The notes beneath the pieces are model-generated. The model was not told the origin of the DNA, searched no databases, and was given only the letters and a program-made list of their open reading frames with translations. 8,565 nt of DNA, taken from contig PCBQ01000068.1 of assembly GCA_002731395.1 (NCBI GenBank), forward strand, positions 1 to 8,565. Direction: 5' to 3'. Below, piece after piece: positions 1-6,683 of the stretch; within the stretch, counting starts at the first letter, position 1, and every line of letters starts with the position of its first letter. The DNA comes from Methanobacteriota archaeon. Lineage in GTDB: Archaea > Thermoplasmatota > Poseidoniia > Poseidoniales > Poseidoniaceae. Position numbers and translations under genes: made by a program.

Positions 1-1151
1 ACTTCGGTTCCAGCGACCTTGGCGGTGTATCCGGAGATGAAATGGTAAGCGGCTTGCTCCGGCGTGAGGCGGGAAATGGGAGGCAGCACTCCAAAGGCGT
101 CACAGGTCAGGAAAATGACGTTTTGCGGATGCCCTCCCTTCGAGTCGGGGGTGCGGTTGTCGATGAATTCAATCGGGTATGATCCACGCGTGTTCTGCGT
201 CTTGCTGGTGTCGTTGAAGTCGGGAACGCCTGCACCGTCGAGGACGATGTTCTCCAATACCGTCCCGAAGCGTCGGGTGGTGCCGAAGATGGCAGGTTCG
301 TCTTCCTCGGAGAGGTCGATGAGTTTGGCGTAGCAGCCGCCCTCGAAGTTGAACACGCCGTTAGCGCCCCACCCGTGCTCGTCGTCGCCCACCAACGCAC
401 GCTTTGGATCGGCGGAAAGGGTCGTTTTTCCGGTGCCGGAGAGGCCGAAGAAAATGGCCGTGTTCTCACCGTTCGTGTTGGCGGAGCAATGCATAGGGAG
501 AATACCCTTCTTCGGCAAGATGAGGTTCATCACCGAGAAAATCGATTTCTTGATTTCGCCGGCATAGCGGCTTCCGCCGATGATGACCTCTTTTGCAGCG
601 TAATTGACGATGACAAAAACGTGCGAATTTACGCCGTCCACGGCAGGGTCGGCCTCGAAATGCGGCGCGTGGAGGACGGTGAATTGCGGCTCATGTTCTG
701 CCAAACGTGCCGCATTGGGGCGAACGAACATGTTCCGAGCAAAAGCGCTGTGCCATGCGTTGTGCGTGACAACGCGGATGGGCAGGGCCTCCGTGCTCTC
801 CGTACCGCAGTAGAGGTCCTGAACAAACAGGGCGTCACGAGCCTCGAGGAAGGCCACGACTTTGGCCCGCAGGGCCGTGAAGGTTGCAAGGTCGGTCGAA
901 ACGTTGACGTCGCCCCAATTGATGTCCTTGGACGTGGTTGTTTCATCGACGATGAATTTGTCGTTTGGAGAACGACCTGTACGCTCTCCGGTTTCCGTTA
1001 CCAGTGCCCGGTGGGCTGAAAACACGCCCTCACCGCGTTCCACCGCGAGTTCGATGAGATCGGGTGCCTCCACGTTCCAGTGGACCTCTCCTTGAGGCGC
1101 AAGGCCGTGCTGGCTGAGGTCACCGCTGATGCTGCCAAGGGTGGCGGGCAT
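1..1151 (-). CDS. pckA: ATP-dependent phosphoenolpyruvate carboxykinase, 3' end cut off by window
   Basis: Catalyses oxaloacetate + ATP to PEP + CO2 + ADP, the committed step of gluconeogenesis, in the cytoplasm. The visible 383 codons are about 70% of a family protein of about 530 residues; the C-terminus lies left of base 1. The match to E. coli PckA is nearly colinear with a constant offset: the substrate loop GRSPNDKF (residues 59-66; R60 = E. coli R65), RYAGEIKKS with Y196 and K202 (Y207/K213), MHCSAN with H221 (H232), P-loop GLSGTGKTTLS (236-246, K242/T243), metal site GDDEHGW (255-261), NFEGGCYAK, and NTRGSYP with R322 (R333). The window ends inside the family motif YHFISGYTAKVAGTE. 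All catalytic residues in the visible part are intact. The N-terminus (HWNVEAP...GEGVFSAHRALV) resembles Thermus/Deinococcus-type ATP-PEPCKs more than the enteric type. ATG at 1151 gives the normal family N-terminus. There is no SD upstream; a perfect dyad ends 3 bases before the ATG. Divergent from the membrane-protein gene. Confidence 0.97.
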   Translation of the reverse strand, partial: MPATLGSISGDLSQHGLAPQGEVHWNVEAPDLIELAVERGEGVFSAHRALVTETGERTGRSPNDKFIVDETTTSKDINWGDVNVSTDLATFTALRAKVVAFLEARDALFVQDLYCGTESTEALPIRVVTHNAWHSAFARNMFVRPNAARLAEHEPQFTVLHAPHFEADPAVDGVNSHVFVIVNYAAKEVIIGGSRYAGEIKKSIFSVMNLILPKKGILPMHCSANTNGENTAIFFGLSGTGKTTLSADPKRALVGDDEHGWGANGVFNFEGGCYAKLIDLSEEDEPAIFGTTRRFGTVLENIVLDGAGVPDFNDTSKTQNTRGSYPIEFIDNRTPDSKGGHPQNVIFLTCDAFGVLPPISRLTPEQAAYHFISGYTAKVAGTE

Positions 1152-1305
1152 GACGGTCGGTTCAACCGACCCTCTTAGGCCCTTGCGGTCGAGGCGAGCC
1201 GGTGTGGCCAGCAACACCGCCTCAAGGTCTCGACCGAGCCTTCGAAGCCCGTAATTTCCCAGGGTTATCCCCGAGGCTTGAAGTTCCACACGCCCAGACC
1301 GTGCC
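1152..1305. promoter_or_regulatory. divergent intergenic region between pckA and the membrane-protein gene
   Basis: These 154 bases must hold the promoters of both divergent genes. I see no convincing archaeal TATA box or bacterial -10/-35 pair on either strand. The only AT-leaning patch is around 1251-1270 (GTAATTT and GGTTATC), which could weakly serve the plus-strand gene with a short leader. Neither gene has an SD in front of its ATG, so leaderless or short-leader transcripts are possible. The region contains the 17-bp dyad described separately and a weaker 6-bp inverted repeat (CGGTGT/ACACCG, 1200-1219). The promoter role is inferred from gene orientation only. Confidence 0.6.
1155..1171. 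promoter_or_regulatory. perfect 17-bp dyad next to the pckA start codon (candidate operator)
   Basis: GGTCGGTTCAACCGACC is a perfect palindrome with two 8-base arms around one central base. Its edge is three bases upstream of the pckA ATG (1149-1151, minus strand). The symmetry is typical of a site for a dimeric regulator. If transcribed, it could instead fold into a 6-bp GC-rich stem with a 5-base loop directly in front of the start codon. Either form would affect pckA most directly and the divergent membrane-protein gene possibly. No second copy was noticed in this window. Confidence 0.45.
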
Positions 1306-4300
1306 ATGGAAGACCCTCAGGAGGACGACCTCCTTCGGGAGCGTGCCTTCCAACGTGCAGGCGGATTGGACCTGTCCGGTTTTGCCCTGAGCGTTGAGCC
1401 CGAGGCAGGCCATGATGAGCACATCGAGGTGCAAAAAGCCGAGGCCGATGCAGCCGTGGGGGACATCCATTCCCCCTTTGGACCCTCATCTGAGCCGAAC
1501 GGACCAGCTGAGGATGTTGTGACAGGTCTGGCCGTCGAGGGTGAACGCCGACTCGGCCAAGGGCTTCTCGTCGCGATGGTGGTGGCCTATTCTGCGTTGG
1601 CCGCATACGTGGGCACGGCACTTCCGCCAAGCGTGGCCGCTCCGGGCTTGCTCATGCTCGGTGGAGCAGGGTTGTGGCTCGGTGAGCGGTGGATACCAAG
1701 ACCGTCGATGCGCCTGCTCGGCGTCACTTGGGTGATCATCTCGATGAAAATCCTCTACGGATTTGCTTTGGACGCGCATCACTGGGGGTGGTTCGACGCC
1801 CTCCCAGATGCTGGCTTAGGCCTCGGCGTCGTCCTGCTGGGCCTGGTCGGGCTCAACGTCGGTTTGGCTCAACGCCATGATGACGACGCCATCGCCGCCC
1901 AAGCGACCCTGATCCTTCTCTTGGTGGGAAGTGCGGCAGGGGGCCTGTACGGTGAACTCGGCGTCGTTGTCATGATTGCTTTTGGGACCTTGGTGCTGCA
2001 CGGCATGGCCCTGTTGAGGGGAACAGGAAACCTCGCCAGCCTCGGGATTGCAGCATCCTACCTCTGGGTTGGCGTTCACGCGCTGTCAAACGATTGGATG
2101 GTGCTTGGGTTGCATCTTGTGCCCCTCGAAGATGATCTCCTGACCTTCCTGTTGATGGCGGCCATCACAGGCATGAACGCGGTCATGGCCACGCGTTTTG
2201 CGCACCATGACAACTGGTTTTCAGCAGGATTGCACGCCGTTGGCGTCGGCCGCCCAGGCCTCTGGGCGGTGTCCGTCGGCCTTGGCATGGTGGGCGCCAC
2301 CCTTTCGGTGGCCGCGAATCGCACTGAAGTCGGGTACGCCTTGGCTCAGGTAGCCTTGTTGTTGATTGCCTTTTCAGGGTCCTACTTGACCGTCAGGAAA
2401 GTCCCTTGGCCTGACCTCCAACTTTGGGTGCTTTGGCTGCCCGCTGTGTTCACCTTGGCGACCATTCCACTGGCAGCACTTGAGGTAGAATTGGCTGGCC
2501 TGTCGGTGTACGCATTGCACGCCGGTTTGATGGTTGCGTGCACATCTGTGGTGGTGCTTCAACACGAGGCCAGCGTGTCAGATCACGTCCTTTGGGTCGG
2601 ATCCATCGCCCTTGTCGTGCTGCTGACCCTTTTGGTTCCCGCTGCGAAGGAGGATGCGACACAGCCTTTGCTGGTAGGAGGGGTGCTGACGGTCTGGACG
2701 GGTTTGGCATGGCTTGCGTTGCGTCGTGACGCACCTTCACTGGCCGGTATCGCGGTGCTGAGCCCATGGATCTGGGCCATGCTCTTTGTCGGAGATTTCG
2801 ATGATCGGTTGTTGTCGAGCGATGTCGTGGCCATCGAGCTCAACAGTCCCCTGCTGGCCTTCTTCCTTGCCGGTGCGATGCTGATCACCTATGCCGTCAA
2901 CCTCAGGTTAGGCGACACAGGTGTGAACTTGGGTCGGAATTTCACCGGTGGCACTGAACTCAGCGCACGTGTTCGGGACGCAGGGAGCCTCGATTTGTGG
3001 GCAGCAGGCACGGCGATGGCCTTGCTCACCGTCGTGGTCGCACTGCTCGGCGAAGGCCTGCTGCTGAGTGTGGGTTTGATTCTGCTCGTCACCCCTGTGG
3101 TGACCGAAGCCATGGTGGCCTTCCTTGGCGGCCGAAGGCACCACCCTCGCCGTACGCTAAGCCTGACCGGCATCGCTGCCCTGATGGTGACGTGGAACCT
3201 TGGTCATGCCTCCGTGCTCTCTGCAGCGCTCCTCGTCTCGGTCGCTCTCCTCATCATCGACGGGAGTCGACGGCGCGAACGCGTCAAGGATTTGGATGAA
3301 TTGGCGGGCATGGACGTTGACGAAGGAGGCCTCCATGCTCTTTTGCTCGGCCTCCTGATGCTGCTGGCTATGGTCCGCTGGTTGCGGCCTCAGGGAGGGT
3401 CGCTCGCGGGTTTCGATCTGGCCATGGACGCCAGCGTGATGGGCGTCATCGTTGCTTTTGGGCTGGCCTTCTTCCTTCGACGCGAGGTGTTGAGTGGACG
3501 CTTGTTGACCAACGTCCTGTGCGCGCTTGGGCTGCTTGTGGCCATGCTGTTGGTGAGCCTCGAAGCGGAACTGCTTGGGCTTCAAATCGCCCTCGGGGGG
3601 ATGTTTGTGGTCACCGGAGGGTGGTTGAGCGTCCAGGGTGAGATGAAAAGCGCGCTGCAAACCACGTCCCGCATCGAGGAACGCCGTGAGGAACAGGCGG
3701 CCCTTGAGGCGCGTCGGAGTGAATTTGCCGAGCGAGTCGGGCAGACCGACGGGACGGCCATGCATCGCCTTGACCAATCCTCCGAGGGTTCGTCCCTTGA
3801 CGTCGCCAGCGCCGCAGATCTGCGCAGGAAGGCCGAACGAGCCACGGCTCGCCGTCCGAAAGTTCAGCCCACCGACGAAACCCTCGACGGCATCGAGCAC
3901 CGTCCAACGGTCCTGATGGCCTTCATCGGTGCGACCGCACTGAGCGGCGCCGTGTGGTCATGGCTTGGTGGACACCATGCGCTCGCCTTGGCGGGTACGG
4001 CCTTGTTGATCACCGCCTTCATTGGTCTGGCCCGCTGGTCCGCCGACCGCCTTTCAATGCCCTTGCCTCAGGTGCTCGGCGTCGACGCGCCAGTGGCGAT
4101 GGGACTTGCAGGTCTGGTGTTGGTTGAAATCACGGGTCGAGTCGGGGGTTTCGTGGTGCTGTTGAGCGACCAGCTGCATCTCTTGGCTTTCGTGCTGGGC
4201 GCATTGTTGGTGGCCTCCATGCACGTGCTTGGGCGGGACCAACTCGGCTTGCGCTTGCCGGCGTTCGCCGATGCGTTGCTGTGGACGCTCGTGGCAGGCC

Positions 4301-5085
4301 GCATCGTGACCTTGTTCGTTGGAGGAGAAGTTCCGGTTCCCTTGCGCGTGGATCCCCTCGGCGGCGAAACGCTGGACTGGATTCTTCCGCTGCTTGTGCT
4401 TGAAGCAGTCCTGCTGGCACTCGTCGCGCTTCACGAATGGGTGGAAGGCATGCGACGGCAACGAGGTCTCGCCGATCAGCGAGGTGCTGGAGGCCGTGCC
4501 ATGACGGCCCTGCTTGTCGTGCCTCTTTCCTTTGGGCCGGCAGGTATCTTTGCATTGCTGAGCGGCTTTCGCCGTGGCATCATGTGGCGGCAACCTGCTG
4601 TGCCTTTGTTGACCGGTGTCGCCGTTCCTGCGGCCTGGGCTTCGCTCGTGTTTTGGCTTGACCCAACGTTGAGCGTCGCGTTCCCGGGTGTTGTACCGGC
4701 CGCTCTGTTGCTTGGTGTGGTGGCGCTGTTGACGGCCGCGTGGACGGTGTTTGCCGAACGGCCCTTGTGGCTGGCTGCCACGCTGCAGGGCGGGCACGTT
4801 CTGCTGATTCCCGCGGCTTGGAGTGGGTATGGGCTCACCGGGGCGGTCGTGGCGCTGCTCGTGCTGAGCGGCATGTCGTGGATCATCGGCATCCTCGTCT
4901 TGCGCCGGTCGTGGCGCGTCATTGGTTTGGCGGACCTCTTGGCGGCATGGATTGGATTTGGGATGGCCGTCATTGCGGGTGTGCCGGCCAACAGCGTGCT
5001 GATCATGCTGCTCATCACCGTCGGGCTGCTTTCCGCGGTGACGTGGTTGACGCAACGTGACGCAGATGCAATCGCCGTTGACTGA
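1306..5085 (+). CDS. giant polytopic membrane protein, about 36-38 TM segments, unknown function
   Basis: A 1259-residue integral membrane protein that I cannot assign to a family. Residues 1-85 are a soluble acidic tail (about 20 Asp/Glu against 6 Arg/Lys) with no signal peptide. Residues 86-776 hold about 24 hydrophobic segments. Residues 777-867 form a charged, probably cytoplasmic linker containing a likely helix/coiled coil (about 788-812, rich in Glu and Arg). Residues 868-1250 hold a further 12-14 segments. Arg/Lys or charged clusters recur about every 57 residues (near R128, R190, R238, R297, R364, R473, R534, R610, R655, R725, K781, then R910, R977, R1050, R1089, R1152, R1200, R1251). 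This fits hairpins of two helices with both protein ends in the cytoplasm by the positive-inside rule. No catalytic motif, nucleotide-binding loop or known transporter signature was found. ATG at 1306 is the only start codon after an in-frame TGA at 1279; there is no SD. DUF2339-type proteins are also long and many-spanning and are the first comparison to make, but I cannot claim homology. Transport, envelope or polymer-handling roles are possible; none is shown. Confidence 0.9.
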   Translation: MEDPQEDDLLRERAFQRAGGLDLSGFALSVEPEAGHDEHIEVQKAEADAAVGDIHSPFGPSSEPNGPAEDVVTGLAVEGERRLGQGLLVAMVVAYSALAAYVGTALPPSVAAPGLLMLGGAGLWLGERWIPRPSMRLLGVTWVIISMKILYGFALDAHHWGWFDALPDAGLGLGVVLLGLVGLNVGLAQRHDDDAIAAQATLILLLVGSAAGGLYGELGVVVMIAFGTLVLHGMALLRGTGNLASLGIAASYLWVGVHALSNDWMVLGLHLVPLEDDLLTFLLMAAITGMNAVMATRFAHHDNWFSAGLHAVGVGRPGLWAVSVGLGMVGATLSVAANRTEVGYALAQVALLLIAFSGSYLTVRKVPWPDLQLWVLWLPAVFTLATIPLAALEVELAGLSVYALHAGLMVACTSVVVLQHEASVSDHVLWVGSIALVVLLTLLVPAAKEDATQPLLVGGVLTVWTGLAWLALRRDAPSLAGIAVLSPWIWAMLFVGDFDDRLLSSDVVAIELNSPLLAFFLAGAMLITYAVNLRLGDTGVNLGRNFTGGTELSARVRDAGSLDLWAAGTAMALLTVVVALLGEGLLLSVGLILLVTPVVTEAMVAFLGGRRHHPRRTLSLTGIAALMVTWNLGHASVLSAALLVSVALLIIDGSRRRERVKDLDELAGMDVDEGGLHALLLGLLMLLAMVRWLRPQGGSLAGFDLAMDASVMGVIVAFGLAFFLRREVLSGRLLTNVLCALGLLVAMLLVSLEAELLGLQIALGGMFVVTGGWLSVQGEMKSALQTTSRIEERREEQAALEARRSEFAERVGQTDGTAMHRLDQSSEGSSLDVASAADLRRKAERATARRPKVQPTDETLDGIEHRPTVLMAFIGATALSGAVWSWLGGHHALALAGTALLITAFIGLARWSADRLSMPLPQVLGVDAPVAMGLAGLVLVEITGRVGGFVVLLSDQLHLLAFVLGALLVASMHVLGRDQLGLRLPAFADALLWTLVAGRIVTLFVGGEVPVPLRVDPLGGETLDWILPLLVLEAVLLALVALHEWVEGMRRQRGLADQRGAGGRAMTALLVVPLSFGPAGIFALLSGFRRGIMWRQPAVPLLTGVAVPAAWASLVFWLDPTLSVAFPGVVPAALLLGVVALLTAAWTVFAERPLWLAATLQGGHVLLIPAAWSGYGLTGAVVALLVLSGMSWIIGILVLRRSWRVIGLADLLAAWIGFGMAVIAGVPANSVLIMLLITVGLLSAVTWLTQRDADAIAVD

Positions 5086-5105
5086 GCGTCAGGGCGTTAG
5101 CTCAG
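5082..5105. other. convergent gene junction with a short inverted repeat over the stop codons
   Basis: The membrane-protein gene ends with TGA at 5083-5085 and the opposing mutase gene ends with TGA at 5091-5089, leaving three bases between them. CTGAGC (5082-5087) and GCTCAG (5100-5105) form a 6-bp inverted repeat with a 12-base loop across both stops. No T-rich tract follows on either strand, so this is not a normal intrinsic or archaeal oligo-T terminator. Transcripts of the two genes probably overlap at their 3' ends. The repeat may be chance. Confidence 0.25.
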
Positions 5106-6672
5106 GACGAAGCACGTCGTCGAGTGCCATCAGCAGCGCGTCCAGTTGTGCCATAGCGCGCGGATGATCCGCGCGGGCGCTGAGGCTTGTTTTGGCCTGC
5201 GTGCCGCTGTTTCGTACTCCGAGGCTAAACCGCACACCGTCGACTGTCCCTTGCACCATCAGTAGGTTCGGTTCTGCCTCGAGGCCACCTGCGGCGACCT
5301 CAGCGGCATGCGGCAGCACCGCGTGAACGGTTGCAAGCACCGCGTCAGCCAAGGGTCCTTCGCCGGTCCAACGCGATCGTTCGGCGGGTGCTATCGACAC
5401 GCGTTTCTTCCATCCGCCCGGTTGACGCACGGCGCCTCGCCGTCCGAGCCCTGCAAGAAGCACTGCGACAAGGCTGGCTGCCCCATCTCCGACAAGGGAC
5501 CAACCGTCAGGACAGCGCGATGGCAAGACGAGGTGCCCAGAGTCTTCAACCCCAATCACGCAAGGCGCTGCGGCCTCGCTGGCCTCGGCCAACGCCACCG
5601 CAAGCCAGCGGTCACCGACCGCTGTTTCCATCACCTGTCCGACATGTGCCATCGCTTGAGCGCTGCTGCTGAGGGCCAGATCTGATTCGATTGAGGCAGC
5701 CACAGTCCATGTTCGGTCTCGAGCCGCCGACTCGAGCAAGCGCAAGGCCATGGCGTCTCCATCGACGACCGCAGGGCCTTCTGATTCAGCCACCAACAGC
5801 AGGCATCGATCTCCGTCTCCGTCAAGGGCAGCGCCAAGCAACGTGCCCTCAGGTGCGCGTCGAACATGACGCAAGAGGAGATGGTCCTCGTCTGCCGCCT
5901 CCTCCCACGTCCATCGCTTTCCAGGTGCAAGTTCCCCAGCACCACACTTGCGGTTCATGGCCGAGGCCATGTGGCTGACCTCCTCCACGCTGAGCTCTCG
6001 TGCATCAAGCCAAGCAGGAAGCCATGCGATGGCTGACCCTCGGCTGAGGTCCAGCAGCAGCGGCATTGTCGAATCGTGGAGAAGAGCGCCTCCGGTGTCT
6101 GGGAACATGGCGGTGAGGTCTGTCATTCGTGCGTCCAACCATGCCGCATGGGCGCGTTCGAACCTCGGATCGTCGGCTTGGCACCCTGCTGTGGTGTCCT
6201 TGAGGTGGAGCAAATCGTGGTCCTCTTGGGCAAGGTCGAGCATCGTTCGCGACAAACGAACCTCAAGTTCGGGCGTCGATTTTCGTCCTGCAGCGTCGAA
6301 CACCTTCAGGCCGGAGTCTTCGACGGGATTGTGGCTCGCAGTGATCATCACGCCCGCAGAGGCTCTTGTCTTCAAGAGCATGTGATGCACAAGTGGCGTT
6401 GCGCACGTGCCGAGGAGGGTCACCTCCCAACCAGCGGTCTGGAAGGCGTCCTGAACGGCCTGAACCAGGGCCGGATTTCCGGGTCGGTCGTCCCAACCGA
6501 CCACCACCTTGGCCCCCTCCACATCCAGCGTCCGTGCTACCGCTTGGCCTGCCAACCAAGCCAAGGGGAGGGTCAAGCGTCGATCATCGACCAAAGCATC
6601 GATGGCCTCCCGCGTTCCGCAAGGCCGAAGGTCCACCTCGCCACGGATGCCGTCGGTCCCAAACACGTTCAA
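5089..6672 (-). CDS. glmM: phosphohexomutase, GlmM-like (phosphoglucosamine mutase/phosphomannomutase family)
   Basis: Alpha-D-phosphohexomutase of 527 residues, predicted to interconvert hexose-6-P and hexose-1-P through a phosphoserine. FGTDGIRG at residues 4-11 is the usual GlmM opening. The catalytic loop TASHNP is at 111-116 with the phosphoserine at S113. The Mg-binding loop DGDGDR is at 284-289. The sugar-specificity loop reads GVEDSGH (374-380; GlmM usually GGEQSGH, PMM/PGM GGEMSGH). The phosphate-binding loop is RNSGTQ (487-492; usually R-x-SGTE). The protein is about 70-80 residues longer than standard GlmM (about 450), with extra sequence mainly between the catalytic and metal loops (about 150-280). 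The adjacent GlmU-like acetyltransferase favours glucosamine-6-P as substrate, but glucose or mannose phosphates remain possible. The start is TTG at 6672, five bases after an SD that overlaps the upstream stop; GTG at 6666 would give MFGTDGIRG and is a real alternative. Last gene of the minus-strand run. Confidence 0.9.
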   Translation of the reverse strand: MNVFGTDGIRGEVDLRPCGTREAIDALVDDRRLTLPLAWLAGQAVARTLDVEGAKVVVGWDDRPGNPALVQAVQDAFQTAGWEVTLLGTCATPLVHHMLLKTRASAGVMITASHNPVEDSGLKVFDAAGRKSTPELEVRLSRTMLDLAQEDHDLLHLKDTTAGCQADDPRFERAHAAWLDARMTDLTAMFPDTGGALLHDSTMPLLLDLSRGSAIAWLPAWLDARELSVEEVSHMASAMNRKCGAGELAPGKRWTWEEAADEDHLLLRHVRRAPEGTLLGAALDGDGDRCLLLVAESEGPAVVDGDAMALRLLESAARDRTWTVAASIESDLALSSSAQAMAHVGQVMETAVGDRWLAVALAEASEAAAPCVIGVEDSGHLVLPSRCPDGWSLVGDGAASLVAVLLAGLGRRGAVRQPGGWKKRVSIAPAERSRWTGEGPLADAVLATVHAVLPHAAEVAAGGLEAEPNLLMVQGTVDGVRFSLGVRNSGTQAKTSLSARADHPRAMAQLDALLMALDDVLRPELTP

Positions 6673-6677
6673 TGGAC

Positions 6678-6683
6678 CACCTC
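6678..6683 (-). promoter_or_regulatory. Shine-Dalgarno site for the mutase, overlapping the acetyltransferase stop codon
   Basis: On the minus strand the junction reads TGAGGTGGTCCATTG. GAGGTG is complementary to the 3' end of 16S rRNA and uses two bases of the upstream TGA stop. Spacing is 5 bases to TTG (6672) and 11 to GTG (6666), so it favours TTG. It is the only clear SD I see in the window and implies translational coupling of the two genes. Confidence 0.7.

Noticed and set aside
375..1019. A 214-codon plus-strand open frame opposite pckA
   Set aside because: The minus strand here encodes a PEPCK with all family motifs; the plus-strand translation has none.
1200..1219. CGGTGT/ACACCG inverted repeat in the intergenic region
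   Set aside because: Only 6 bp with an 8-base spacer; expected by chance in GC-rich DNA. Noted only as part of the intergenic region.
1152..1307. N-terminal extension of pckA, since its frame stays open upstream past base 1305
   Set aside because: The extension would add about 50 residues not present in the family, reach the divergent gene's start codon and consume the whole intergenic region. The ATG at 1151 gives the normal family N-terminal length.
4054..5055. A 333-codon open frame on the minus strand inside the membrane-protein gene
   Set aside because: Its product is a Gln/His/Arg-rich sequence typical of antisense translation of Leu/Val/Ala-rich membrane helices, with no domain. The 247-codon minus frame at 3157-3900 is rejected for the same reason.
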